64,000 nucleotides of DNA from Gemmatimonadota bacterium (lineage in GTDB: Bacteria > Gemmatimonadota > Gemmatimonadetes > Longimicrobiales > Gaopeijiaceae). Shown in pieces: positions 17,530-30,613 of the stretch. The notes below the pieces were generated by a model. That model searched no databases and had not been told where the DNA came from. It saw nothing but the letters and a program-made list of their open reading frames with translations. Where the stretch lies: contig JAUIEJ010000005.1 of the NCBI GenBank assembly GCA_030428885.1, forward strand, positions 186,001 to 250,000, written 5' to 3'. Positions within the stretch are counted from its first letter, which is position 1. Every line of letters starts with the position of its first letter. A program made the translations under genes and the position numbers.

Positions 17530-18879
17530 TCAGCCCACGGGGGTGATGGTCACCCGGATGCGCTGGTCCACGGCTCCGTACTCGTAGCCGTCGCCGACCT
17601 GGCGCACGGTGCCGTTCTCTGCCGCGCCCGTGTCGGGACCGGGCTGGCGCGGCGCCTGGAAGAGCCCCACGCCGGGGCGTTCGTTGACCTCGGTCCCGGC
17701 GTCCCACAGCAGGATCATGCCCGTGACGTCCCCGTTCACCGGCGCACCGCCGGGGAAGAGGTCGATGCCCGGTTCCGCCGGCGCGAAGAAGAGGTCGTTG
17801 GACTGCACGTACATCGTCGCCAGGGAGAGGCGGTCCCCCTCTTCGGCGGTGATGGTGAACGAGTAGCTGCCGCCGGGGGTGAGGGGGCCGGGGGAGGAGG
17901 CGCCGTCGGGAGTGTCGAAGGCCCCGGCGGCGCTCACCGACGCCCGGGTGGAGAGGGCGCTCACCAGGGGGCCCGGCGTCCCGTCTTCGGCCACGCCTTC
18001 CAGCCCCTCGCCCCGATCGGGGGATCCGGCCGAGAAGAGCACCGACGCACCGGTGTGGACGGCCCACGCCCCGGGCGACAGGACCCCGGTCACGCCGGTC
18101 TCGGCGGCCAGGGCCCCGGCCAGGGCCCCGGTGGTGCCGTCCTCGGCGACGCCCTCCAGCCCTTCGCCCCGATCGGGCATGCCGGCGGTGAAGAGGGGAT
18201 CGGCCTCGGAGTGCACCACGAAGACCCCCGGCGCCAGGGGCACCGGATGCATGCCGCCGTCGGAGGTGGAGAGGGTGGTGGTGGTGCTCACGTTCTCGAT
18301 GCGGGCCCGCCACGAGGTGGGGCCGGTGCTGGCGAGGGTGAGCCGGATCACGTCGGCCACGTCCGGGAGGTTGCCGAACGCATCCGCCGCGAGACGCACG
18401 TCGGTGTCCGGGTCGGCAGCTCCCACGTCGGCCCCGGACTGGCGGGGGGCCTGATCGGGGCCCAGACCCGGTTCGCCGTCGGCCTCGGTGCCGGCGTCCC
18501 AGAGCTGGAGCGCGCTGGTGACGTCGCCCGTCACCTGGTCGCCCCCGGCGGTCCAGAGGGCGATGCCGTCGCCGTCCGGAGCGTAGAAGAAGTCGTTGGA
18601 CTGGACCATCATGGTGGCCAGCGACAGGCGCGCCCCCGGGGGCGCCGAGAACTCGAACTCGTACGCATCGCCCGGAAAGAGGGGACCGGGCGCGTCGGCT
18701 CCCACGGGCATGGCGAAGGCGCCGCTGCTCGGATAGGCGTAGGCGCCGGAGACGTTTTCGACGGTGACCTGGAACATGGCGGTCTGGGCGGGGGCCGTGA
18801 CGTCGTCGTCGTCACAGGCCCCCAGGGTCACCAGACCCGCCAGGGCCAGGGTGCGAAGGGCGGTGGAAGCGTGGTTCAT
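17530..18879 (-). CDS. Lipoprotein with two spondin-like domains
   Basis: This 449-aa protein is read from the ATG at 18879. The lipoprotein signal LALAGLVTLGAC is followed by an acidic DDDD, which suggests retention or export signals. Two spondin_N-like domains are evident. The first (about 30-185) has FQVTVENVSGAYA and LATMMVQSNDFFYAPDG. The second (about 215-449) starts with ARIENVSTTTTL and has LATMYVQSNDLFFAPAE. Both have ALQLWDAGTE or ILLWDAGTEVNE followed by QAPRQ. The second contains an extra internal duplication, with DRGEGLEGVAEDGT present twice. Spondin_N proteins are surface or adhesion proteins of unclear bacterial role. It is divergent from the OsmC-type gene. Confidence 0.8.
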   Translation of the reverse strand: MNHASTALRTLALAGLVTLGACDDDDVTAPAQTAMFQVTVENVSGAYAYPSSGAFAMPVGADAPGPLFPGDAYEFEFSAPPGARLSLATMMVQSNDFFYAPDGDGIALWTAGGDQVTGDVTSALQLWDAGTEADGEPGLGPDQAPRQSGADVGAADPDTDVRLAADAFGNLPDVADVIRLTLASTGPTSWRARIENVSTTTTLSTSDGGMHPVPLAPGVFVVHSEADPLFTAGMPDRGEGLEGVAEDGTTGALAGALAAETGVTGVLSPGAWAVHTGASVLFSAGSPDRGEGLEGVAEDGTPGPLVSALSTRASVSAAGAFDTPDGASSPGPLTPGGSYSFTITAEEGDRLSLATMYVQSNDLFFAPAEPGIDLFPGGAPVNGDVTGMILLWDAGTEVNERPGVGLFQAPRQPGPDTGAAENGTVRQVGDGYEYGAVDQRIRVTITPVG

Positions 18880-19179
18880 GGGACGGCCTCTGGGTTCGGT
18901 TCCGATGCCGGGCCGGCCGACCCGGCCGGTCCCGCGTGTTTCATCGGACCACCTGTCACAACCTCCGTGCCCCCTTCGGTCCAGAGCGCCGCCCCCCGGC
19001 GGTTCGTGGCGTCCCACAGCCACGAACCGGACGTCGATCCGCCTCGAGCGGGGTCGGTCGCTCCGTTTCACGAAACACGGGCCGGGCCTCCATGAAACAC
19101 CCATGAACCGCCGGTGGCGGAGCCGGCCCCGGCGGGACTACACTCCCCCCGTCGTCCGCATCCTTCCACGGAGTCCCCC
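18880..19179. promoter_or_regulatory. Divergent regulatory region between spondin lipoprotein and OsmC gene
   Basis: No gene is seen in these 300 bp. They hold a perfect 11-bp inverted repeat with 8-nt loop (19000-19010 with 19019-19029) and three related GTTTC/GAAAC elements: GTGTTTCAT at 18936-18944, the palindrome-like GTTTCACGAAAC at 19065-19076, and CATGAAACAC at 19091-19100. These could be operators for the two divergent genes. The motif is reminiscent of TTTCAGATGAAA at 6844. GGAG at 19170-19173 is the ribosome site for the ATG at 19180. Confidence 0.5.
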
Positions 19180-19650
19180 ATGAGCGAGAGCCCCTACGTT
19201 TCGAAGTCCCGGGTCCACAAGGTGGCCGGCGTCACCCGGCGCGGCGTGCTGGAAGACGGAACCGAGGTGACTTTCGGTGTCCACGGCCCCATCAAGGCGG
19301 CCTACGGCCTCGACGCCGAACCCGATCACCCCCTTCCCGTGGACTTCCTGGTGGCGGCGGCCTGCGCCTGACTACTGGGAACCCTCAACGGCGCACTGGA
19401 GGTGCGCGGGATCTCGCTGGACCCGGCCCACATCGTGGCCGACGCTCGGGGCGTGCACGCCCTCCGGGACCGGATTCCGGTGCTGGAGCGCATCGACGTC
19501 CACTACACCCTCCGGATTCCCGCCGGCTCCCGGGAGACGGTGGACCGGGCGCTGTCGCGCCATCTGGAGAAGTGCCCCACGGCCCGGAGCCTCGAGGGCG
19601 CGGTGACCATGGCCTGGACCGCCGACATCACGGAAGAGGCCGGGACCTGA
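19180..19650 (+). CDS. OsmC-family protein, predicted selenoprotein (in-frame TGA = Sec64)
   Basis: Read from the ATG at 19180 (GGAG six bases upstream), the frame is open to 19650 except for one TGA at 19369-19371, codon 64. The protein on both sides is one OsmC/Ohr-type domain: PLPVDFLVAAACA, then the TGA, then LLGTLNGALEVRGISLDP, and later IDVHYTLRIPAG and HLEKCPTARSLEGAVTMAW, with the second conserved Cys at 132. In OsmC proteins the position at TGA is the reactive cysteine (compare AAGGCSA in E. coli YhfA), so TGA most likely encodes selenocysteine. A SECIS-like hairpin follows. OsmC/Ohr enzymes reduce organic hydroperoxides using a Cys pair. The total is 156 residues including Sec, normal for the family. 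A nonsense mutation is the alternative. Confidence 0.8.
19382..19410 (+). promoter_or_regulatory. Bacterial SECIS-like hairpin within the OsmC reading frame
   Basis: A perfect 6-bp stem, GCGCAC (19391-19396) with GTGCGC (19402-19407), closes a 5-nt loop TGGAG whose second base is G. CCC/GGG (19382-19384 with 19408-19410) extends the stem across a 6-nt left bulge. The loop begins 25 nt after the TGA, within the 16-37 nt range used in bacterial SECIS models, which also ask for a G in the first two loop bases. Confidence 0.65.
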
Positions 19651-19702
19651 TAGATTTCGGCATCCTCGGACCCTCCCCGATTCCAACCTGGAGTCCCATT
19701 TC

Positions 19703-19894
19703 ATGGCGACCTACACCTGCGCCAAGTGCGGCATGAGCGTGAACATGACCTGCGCGACCTGCGACAAGGAGCTCGTCCACGACTCCATCACCACCGACAC
19801 CGGGGTCCAGGTGGCCGTGTCGAAGTGCCCCGACGGGCACGGCATGATCAAGTCGCCCCAGTGCTGTGCCCAGGACATGAGCTGCGAGATATGA
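19703..19894 (+). CDS. 63-aa cysteine-rich zinc-ribbon protein
   Basis: This very small protein carries CAKC at 6-9, CATC at 17-20, a later Cys at 42 and CCAQDMSC at 54-61, giving enough cysteines for one or two zinc sites. It resembles a family of stand-alone mini zinc ribbons I have seen in Gemmatimonadota and Bacteroidota-type genomes, with no assigned role. The ATG has GGAG about 9 bases upstream. It follows the OsmC gene by 52 bp; TAGATTTC at 19651 could be its own promoter. Cotranscription with a redox protein might hint at a thiol or metal role; this is inference only. Confidence 0.75.
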   Translation: MATYTCAKCGMSVNMTCATCDKELVHDSITTDTGVQVAVSKCPDGHGMIKSPQCCAQDMSCEI

Positions 19895-19904
19895 GGTAGG
19901 CACC

Positions 19905-21146
19905 ATGCCTCACCTGGGGCCCCTGGCGGTGGCCCTGGCCCTGGGGCTTCTGGTGGGGATGCAGCGGGAGTGGGCCGTCGACGAGATCGCCGGCATCCGG
20001 ACCTTCGCCCTCATCACGCTCCTGGGCGCCGTCTCGGGAATCCTGGCCCCCCTCCACGGCGGCTGGATGGTGGGGGCCGGGGCCCTGGGGCTGGTGACCC
20101 TCATCGCCGTGGCCAACCTGGTGCGGCTGCGTCGGGACGACACCCTCGATACGGGCATCACCACCGAAGTCGCGGCGATGCTCATGTACGGCGTGGGGGT
20201 GCTGGTGGCGTCGGGCGCCACCACCGAGTCGGTGGTTCTGGCCGGAGCGGTGGCGGTGCTGCTGCACTGGAAGCAGCCGCTCCACCGCTGGGTGAAACGC
20301 ATGGGCCAGGACGACGTCAATGCGGTGTTCCGCCTGGTACTCATCGCCCTGGTCATCCTCCCCATCCTCCCGAACCGAGCCTTCGGCCCCTACGGGGTGC
20401 TGAACCCCTTCCAGATCTGGCTGATGGTCGTGCTCATCGTGGGCCTCAGCCTGGCCGGATACGTGGCCTTCGTCCTCTTCGGCTCCCGGGGTGGCGCGGT
20501 GGTCTCGGGGGTGCTGGGCGGGATGATCTCGTCCACGGCCACCACGGTGAGCTACAGCCGTCGCTCGGCGGCCGAACCCGATCGGAGTCCCGCCGCCGCC
20601 GTGGTGGTGATGCTGGCCTCGGTGGTGGTGTTCGGGCGGGTGCTGGTGGAGATGGGGCTGGTGGCCCCGTCCCATCTGGGTACGCTGGCGCCGCCCATGG
20701 TGGCCATGATGGCCATCATGGCCGCGGTGGCCGGGGTGCTGGTGTTCACGTCGGGCAACACCCGGGAGCGGGAAGCGCGGGACCGCCAACCGCCCTCCGA
20801 TCTCACCGCCGCGGTGGTGTTCGGAGCACTCTACGCCGCCGTGCTCCTGGCCGTGGCTCTGGCCCGGACCCATCTGGGTGAAGGCGGCCTCTACGCCGTG
20901 GCCGCCGTGTCGGGCCTCACCGACGTGGACGCCATCACCCTGTCCACGGCCCAGATGGTGGCCATGGACGGTCTCGATCCGGCCCAGGGGTGGCGCTTGA
21001 TTCTGGTGGGAAGCCTGTCGAACCTCGTATTCAAGGCCGGGTTGGTGACGGTGCTGGGGCACCGTCGGCTCCGCGGCCGGATCCTCGCCGCCTTCGGGGT
21101 GTCGTTCGCCGCCGGAGTCGGCCTCCTTCTGTTCTGGCCCGGATGA
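19905..21146 (+). CDS. MgtC/DUF4010-type membrane protein
   Basis: The 413-aa integral membrane protein has about 11-12 hydrophobic segments. The N-terminal third (LGPLAVALALGLLVGMQREWA, GIRTFALITLLGAVSG) matches the MgtC/SapB fold, including the conserved GxxxGxxRE-like motif at LLVGMQRE. The remainder corresponds to DUF4010 (GMISSTATTVSYSRRSAAEP, GLTDVDAITLSTAQM). The biochemical role of the family is unsettled; MgtC proteins modulate membrane ATPases and Mg-limited growth. It is 10 bp after the zinc-ribbon gene and overlaps the next gene by 4 bp (ATGA), so the three genes likely form an operon. Confidence 0.88.
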   Translation: MPHLGPLAVALALGLLVGMQREWAVDEIAGIRTFALITLLGAVSGILAPLHGGWMVGAGALGLVTLIAVANLVRLRRDDTLDTGITTEVAAMLMYGVGVLVASGATTESVVLAGAVAVLLHWKQPLHRWVKRMGQDDVNAVFRLVLIALVILPILPNRAFGPYGVLNPFQIWLMVVLIVGLSLAGYVAFVLFGSRGGAVVSGVLGGMISSTATTVSYSRRSAAEPDRSPAAAVVVMLASVVVFGRVLVEMGLVAPSHLGTLAPPMVAMMAIMAAVAGVLVFTSGNTREREARDRQPPSDLTAAVVFGALYAAVLLAVALARTHLGEGGLYAVAAVSGLTDVDAITLSTAQMVAMDGLDPAQGWRLILVGSLSNLVFKAGLVTVLGHRRLRGRILAAFGVSFAAGVGLLLFWPG

Positions 21147-21829
21147 CGCCCGTGGTGTCCACAGCGGTTGCCCGAGCGGTGTGTATGGGACTCCTGGTGG
21201 CCGCCGTGGGCGGCTGTGGCGGAGCGGCCGACGACGAAGCCGCCGAGCCCACCAACCCTCTCCTGCAGCCCGCCGATTTCCAGGAGACGGCCCCCGAGAC
21301 GTTTCGGGCGCGCTTCGAGACCACGAAAGGGACGTTCGTGGTGGAGGCCCGGCGGGAATGGGCCCCTCGGGGCGCGGACCGCTTCTACAACCTGGTGCGG
21401 TCGGGCTTCTACGACGGAGTCCCCTTTCATCGGGTCATCGAGGACTTCGTGGTGGATTTCGGCATCCATCCCGATCCCTGGGTGAACGCCGCATGGCGAC
21501 AGGCCCGCATGCCCGACGACCCGGTGCTCCAGTCGAACCGTCGGGGCCGGGTGAGCTTCTCCAAGAGCGGCCCCGGGACCCGGACGGTGCAGATCTTCGT
21601 CAATCTCCGGGACAACGCCGAACTCGACGACGACGCCTTCGCCCCCTTCGGCGAGGTGGTGGAGGGCATGGAGGTGGTGGACGCCCTCTACGCCGGCTAC
21701 GGCGACGGTCCCCCGCGAGGCGACGGGGTCTACCAGGCCATGGCCATCGCCCGGGGCGAGGAGTACTTCGCCGAATTCCCCGAACTCGACCACATCGTGT
21801 CCGTGCGCCTGGTGGAGGACGGGCCGTGA
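21143..21829 (+). CDS. Cyclophilin-type peptidyl-prolyl isomerase lipoprotein
   Basis: The product is 228 aa from the ATG at 21143, which overlaps the previous stop. A lipoprotein signal (GLLVAAVGGCGG) precedes a linker and a cyclophilin domain at about 52-225 (FRARFETTKGTFVVEARREWAPRGADRFYNLVRSGFYDGVPFHRVIEDFVVDFG). The catalytic-type Arg is in FHRV, and the QIFVNLRDNAELDD segment equals the FFI-type strand. Cyclophilins catalyse proline cis-trans isomerisation; the lipid anchor and export place this one in the periplasm as a folding helper. The downstream gene starts at the GTGA overlap. Confidence 0.9.
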   Translation: MTPVVSTAVARAVCMGLLVAAVGGCGGAADDEAAEPTNPLLQPADFQETAPETFRARFETTKGTFVVEARREWAPRGADRFYNLVRSGFYDGVPFHRVIEDFVVDFGIHPDPWVNAAWRQARMPDDPVLQSNRRGRVSFSKSGPGTRTVQIFVNLRDNAELDDDAFAPFGEVVEGMEVVDALYAGYGDGPPRGDGVYQAMAIARGEEYFAEFPELDHIVSVRLVEDGP

Positions 21830-22941
21830 GCCGGTTGACCTTCCTGAGCGAGCGGGCCTTCGCCGTGGGCGAGGACCTGGTGGCGGCGTGGAACGCCCTC
21901 TGCGACCGGGTGCCCGACGCCCGGTTCCACCATCGTCCGGCGTGGGTCGCCGCGGTGGATCGATACCGGCCCGAGGCTCGCACCCGGGTCCACGCCGCGT
22001 TCGAGGGAGGTCGCCTCGTGGCGGTGGTCCCCCTGGGGCGCCCCGGCGTCCCGGGCCCCGACGCCCCCCACGGCGTCCGGGTCGGTCCGGCCCAGGACCC
22101 GAGCCACTTCACCGATGCCCTGGTGGTGCCGGAGTGGCGCACGGGGGTGTTCGTGGACGGCCTCCTGGACCACGTGCGTCGGGTGGAGGGCCCCTGCGAC
22201 GTGCTGCGATTCCCCGCCGTGCCCGCCGATGGAGCCCTGCTCCAGGCGGTGGGCGAGGGCGGCCCCGGTCATGTGCGACGCCCCGCCGGCGCGGCCCGGG
22301 TGGTGGACGTCTCCCACCCGGCGTGGGCCCGGCGCCTGTCGTCCCGGAAACTCCGGAATCTGGACCGGCTGGCGCGGCGGGCGGAGCGGGAGCTGGGCTC
22401 CCTCTCCCTCCGGACCTGGCGGGGCCTCCGGGGCATGGACGACGGCTTCGACCTCTTCACCACCGTGGAGGGGGCCGGATGGAAAGGCGACTGGCGTCAT
22501 CTCTCGGCGCTGGGATACCGCCCCCGGGAGCGGCGCTTCTACGGCGAGGTGCTCCGGGGGCTCGCCGCCCACGGCGAGGCCCGGGTCGACGCCCTCTTCG
22601 CCGGAGGTCGGCCGCTGGCGGCCCACCTGGCACTTCGGGGCGGCGACACCTGGTATCTGCTCAAGATCGGCTACGACGAGCAGTACCGGCGCTGGGGTCC
22701 CGGGGGACTGCTGTTGCGGCGGTTCCTGGACGCCATGGCCTCGGACCCCTCGGTCGGCCGGGTGCACCTGGTCACCGCTCCGGCGTGGGCGGATCGCTGG
22801 CACATGGACCACCAGGACGTCACCGACCTCTGGATCCGGGCCCCGGCCCGGGCCTCGGCGGTGCGGTCCACCCTGCGGAGCGCGGCTCCGTCTCGCACGG
22901 CCGTCGCTCCGCGGGCGGCCCGGGTGGCGGCCGGCTCCTGA
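21826..22941 (+). CDS. GNAT-type acyltransferase (BioF2/FemAB-like fold)
   Basis: The product is 371 aa from the GTG at 21826, coupled to the cyclophilin stop. The layout matches GNAT proteins with two tandem half-domains of the Acetyltransf_6 (BioF2-like) kind. The N-terminal half contains WNALCDRVPDARFHHRPAWV, the usual entry motif. The C-terminal half has LSSRKLRNLDRLARRAERELG, WKGDWRHL, AHLALRGGDTWYLLKIGYDEQYRRWGPGGLLLRRFLD and the terminal catalytic-like AWADRWHM. The acceptor is unknown; members act in polysaccharide or cell-wall assembly. It converges on the NRPS gene, with 15 bp between the stops. Confidence 0.8.
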   Translation: MSRLTFLSERAFAVGEDLVAAWNALCDRVPDARFHHRPAWVAAVDRYRPEARTRVHAAFEGGRLVAVVPLGRPGVPGPDAPHGVRVGPAQDPSHFTDALVVPEWRTGVFVDGLLDHVRRVEGPCDVLRFPAVPADGALLQAVGEGGPGHVRRPAGAARVVDVSHPAWARRLSSRKLRNLDRLARRAERELGSLSLRTWRGLRGMDDGFDLFTTVEGAGWKGDWRHLSALGYRPRERRFYGEVLRGLAAHGEARVDALFAGGRPLAAHLALRGGDTWYLLKIGYDEQYRRWGPGGLLLRRFLDAMASDPSVGRVHLVTAPAWADRWHMDHQDVTDLWIRAPARASAVRSTLRSAAPSRTAVAPRAARVAAGS

Positions 22942-22956
22942 CTCGCCGGCGGGGCG

Positions 22957-27633
<4,677 letters not shown>

Positions 27634-27774
27634 GGCGGCGCAGCGCGGATCGTGGGCGGTGGGACCCGTGGATCGGGTCGGGTGGCGGGGTGTAGTCCCC
27701 TTCGGTCCAATCGTCGGCGCTCGGGAGCGCTGATTCAAGCGTTGACCACCCTCGTCCAGGAAGCCGAGTCCATC

Positions 27775-30597
27775 ATGAAGGTACGTCCGATCCGCCTCTC
27801 CGCCCTCGTCCTGGCTCTCGCCGCGTGGGCGGGAGGGTCACCCGAAGTCGCCGCCCAGGAGATCCCCCTGGAGATGCCCCTCCCCGTGGACGGCGCCGTT
27901 CGCGTGGGGCAACTCGACAACGGCCTCTCGTACTACGTGCGGGAGAACGCCCGTCCCGAGAACCGCGCCGAGCTGCGGCTCGTGGTGAACGCCGGATCGA
28001 TCCTGGAGGAGGCCGACCAGCGAGGCCTCGCCCACCTCCTGGAGCACATGGCCTTCAACGGCACCGAACATTTCGCCAAGCAGGAACTGGTGGACTACCT
28101 GGAGTCCATCGGCATGGCGTTCGGGCCTTCGGTGAACGCCTACACGAGCTTCGACGAAACCGTCTACATGCTTCAGGTGCCCACCGACAGCGCCGAGGTG
28201 GTGGCCACGGCCTTCCAGATCCTGGAGGATTGGGCCCACGGTCTGACCCTGGATCCCGACGAGGTGGATCAGGAGCGGGGCGTCGTCATCGAGGAGTGGC
28301 GCCTGGGACGGGGCGCCGCGGCCCGGATCTCGGACCAGCAGCTCCCCATCATGTTCGCCGGCTCCCGGTACGCCGATCGTCTGCCCATCGGAGAGCCCGA
28401 CGTGCTGGAGAGCTTTCCCCAGGACGCCATCGAGCGGTTCTACCGGGACTGGTACCGGCCCGAGCTCATGGCGGTGGTGGCGGTGGGCGACTTCGACGCC
28501 GACGCCATCGAGGCGCTGATCCGGGAGCGGTTTTCGGGCATCGAGGCCCGGCCCGACGCCCCGGCCCGGAGCACGTTTCCCGTGCCCGACGCCGATTCGA
28601 CCCGGTACGCCGTGGCGTCGGACGCCGAGGCCACCACGTCCCGGGTGGCGGTCCTGACCTTTCAGGAACCCCGGACCGTGGGGTCGCTGGGGGACTACCG
28701 GCAGACGCTGGTGGAGGGGCTGGTGAACACCATGCTCAACGACCGCCTGGCCGAGTTGTCCCAGCAGGCCGATCCGCCGTTCGCCTTCGCCGGCACCGGG
28801 CGGGGTCGCTTCGTGCGGCCGAAGAGCGCCTACCAGCTCGTGGCGGTGGTGCCCGAGGACGGGCACGAGCGGGGCATGGAGGCGGTGCTCACCGAGGCCG
28901 AACGGGCGGCCCGCCACGGCTTCACCGGGACGGAACTGGAGCGGGCCAAGCTCGACGTGCTCCGGGCCCGGGAGCGGGTCTTCAACGATCGGGAGAACCA
29001 ACCTTCGGCCCGCTTCGCCGGGGAGTACGTCAATCACTTCCTCACGGGCGACCCCATTCCGGGCATCGAGTTCGGCTACCAGGTGGCGCAACTGCTCCTC
29101 CCGGGGATCGGCCTGGACGAGGTGAACGCGGTGGCCCGGGAGAACCTGGCTGCCGAAAACCGGGTCGTCATGGTGGACGCGGTGGAGAAGCCGTCGCTGG
29201 AGGTGCCCCCGGTGTCGACCCTGGCCGCCGTCTTCGACCGGGTGCGGGGCGCCGAGCTCGAGCCGTGGGTCGACACGGCGCTGGACCAGCCCCTGGTGGC
29301 CGAGGCTCCCGCGGGCGGGGCGGTGGTGGAGGAAGGCGCCATGGACGAATTGGGCGTCACCACCTGGACCCTGTCCAACGGGGTGACGGTCTGGCTCAAG
29401 CCCACCGACCTCAAGGAAGACGAGGTGGTGCTGAGGGCCACGAGTCCCGGGGGATGGTCCAACGCCTCCCTGGACGATCATCTCTCGGCGCTGCTGGCGT
29501 CGACGCTGGTGTCCCAGGGTGGAGTGGGGGCCTTCTCCCTCATCGACCTCCAGAAGGCCCTGGCGGGAAAGACCGTGGGGGTGAGCCCGTCCATCGGGGA
29601 GCGAACGGAGGGCTTCGCCGGCCAGGCGTCCCCCGCCGACCTCGAGACGCTCTTTCAGCTCGTGTGGCTCTACTTCACCGAACCCCGGCGCGACGAGACG
29701 GCCTTCGAGGCCTTCCGCGGACAGATGCGGGCGATCCTGGCCAACCGGGACGCGGTGCCCCAGGCGGCGTTTTCCGACACCCTCACTGCGGCTCTGACCC
29801 AGAACCACCCCCGGGCCGCCCCCGTGACCCTGGCGTCGGTGGACGAACTCGATCTCGACACCGCCATGGAGTTCTACCGGGACCGGTTCGCCAGCGCCGA
29901 CGACTTCGCCTTCGTGCTTGTGGGGGCCTTCGAGGTGGACGAAGTGCGTCCCCTGGTGGAGCGGTGGCTCGGGGGACTGCCGGCCGCCCCCCGGGACGAC
30001 GGTTGGGTGGATCTGGACATGGACCCGCCGGCGGGGGTGGTGGAGAAGGAGGTCCGGGCCGGGATCGAGCCCCAGAGCCAGACCGTCCTCGTCTTCCACG
30101 GGCCCTTCGACTACACGGCGGACGATCGGGCCCGCATCCGGGTCATGGCCTCGGTCCTGGAGACCCGACTTCGAGAGCGGCTGCGAGAGGACCTGGGCGG
30201 CACCTATTCGGTGTCGGCCGCCGCGGGCTACGAACGGGAGCCCGAGGCCCGCTACACGCTTCAGGTGGCCTTCGGGTCGGACCCGGAGCGGGTCGGGGAA
30301 CTCCGGGCCGCCGTCTTCGAGGAGATCGAGCGCCTCAAGACCGAGGGCCCCACCGAGGAGGACGTGGCGTCGGCGGTGGAGGGCGTGCGTCGGAGCCTGG
30401 AGACCAACCTCCAATCCAACGGCTGGTGGGCCTCCCAGCTCACCTTCGCCCTGGACGGCCAGACCGATCCACTGCTCCTCACCGACACCGGGCGCTACGA
30501 CCGCATCGACACCGCCGTCGTCCAGGACGCCGCGCGGCGCTACCTGGACGACGAGCAGTACGTGTCGGTGGTGCTGCTGCCCCGGGGAGGTGCCTGA
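27775..30597 (+). CDS. Secreted M16 zinc metallopeptidase (insulinase/PqqL type)
   Basis: The product is 940 aa from the ATG at 27775 with a signal peptide (LVLALAAWAGGSPEVAAQ). The inverted zinc motif HLLEH (87-91) sits in GLAHLLEHMAFNGTEHF, with the distal Glu in the following 80 residues. The two halves are each an active/inactive M16 pair. The C-terminal half (from about 520, LGVTTWTLSNGVTVWLKPTDLKEDEVVLRATSPGG) lacks HxxEH, as is usual for full-length PqqL-like enzymes. It degrades peptides in the periplasm; the substrate is unknown. It is divergent from the NRPS gene, with 141 bp between the starts. Confidence 0.92.
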   Translation: MKVRPIRLSALVLALAAWAGGSPEVAAQEIPLEMPLPVDGAVRVGQLDNGLSYYVRENARPENRAELRLVVNAGSILEEADQRGLAHLLEHMAFNGTEHFAKQELVDYLESIGMAFGPSVNAYTSFDETVYMLQVPTDSAEVVATAFQILEDWAHGLTLDPDEVDQERGVVIEEWRLGRGAAARISDQQLPIMFAGSRYADRLPIGEPDVLESFPQDAIERFYRDWYRPELMAVVAVGDFDADAIEALIRERFSGIEARPDAPARSTFPVPDADSTRYAVASDAEATTSRVAVLTFQEPRTVGSLGDYRQTLVEGLVNTMLNDRLAELSQQADPPFAFAGTGRGRFVRPKSAYQLVAVVPEDGHERGMEAVLTEAERAARHGFTGTELERAKLDVLRARERVFNDRENQPSARFAGEYVNHFLTGDPIPGIEFGYQVAQLLLPGIGLDEVNAVARENLAAENRVVMVDAVEKPSLEVPPVSTLAAVFDRVRGAELEPWVDTALDQPLVAEAPAGGAVVEEGAMDELGVTTWTLSNGVTVWLKPTDLKEDEVVLRATSPGGWSNASLDDHLSALLASTLVSQGGVGAFSLIDLQKALAGKTVGVSPSIGERTEGFAGQASPADLETLFQLVWLYFTEPRRDETAFEAFRGQMRAILANRDAVPQAAFSDTLTAALTQNHPRAAPVTLASVDELDLDTAMEFYRDRFASADDFAFVLVGAFEVDEVRPLVERWLGGLPAAPRDDGWVDLDMDPPAGVVEKEVRAGIEPQSQTVLVFHGPFDYTADDRARIRVMASVLETRLRERLREDLGGTYSVSAAAGYEREPEARYTLQVAFGSDPERVGELRAAVFEEIERLKTEGPTEEDVASAVEGVRRSLETNLQSNGWWASQLTFALDGQTDPLLLTDTGRYDRIDTAVVQDAARRYLDDEQYVSVVLLPRGGA

Positions 30598-30613
30598 CCC
30601 CGGGTCTTCGCCG

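Noticed and set aside
19180-19371. Truncated 63-aa protein or nonsense pseudogene instead of a selenoprotein
   Set aside because: The frame continues with conserved OsmC sequence directly after the TGA, the TGA sits at the reactive-Cys position, and a SECIS-like hairpin follows. A pseudogene remains possible but fits less well.
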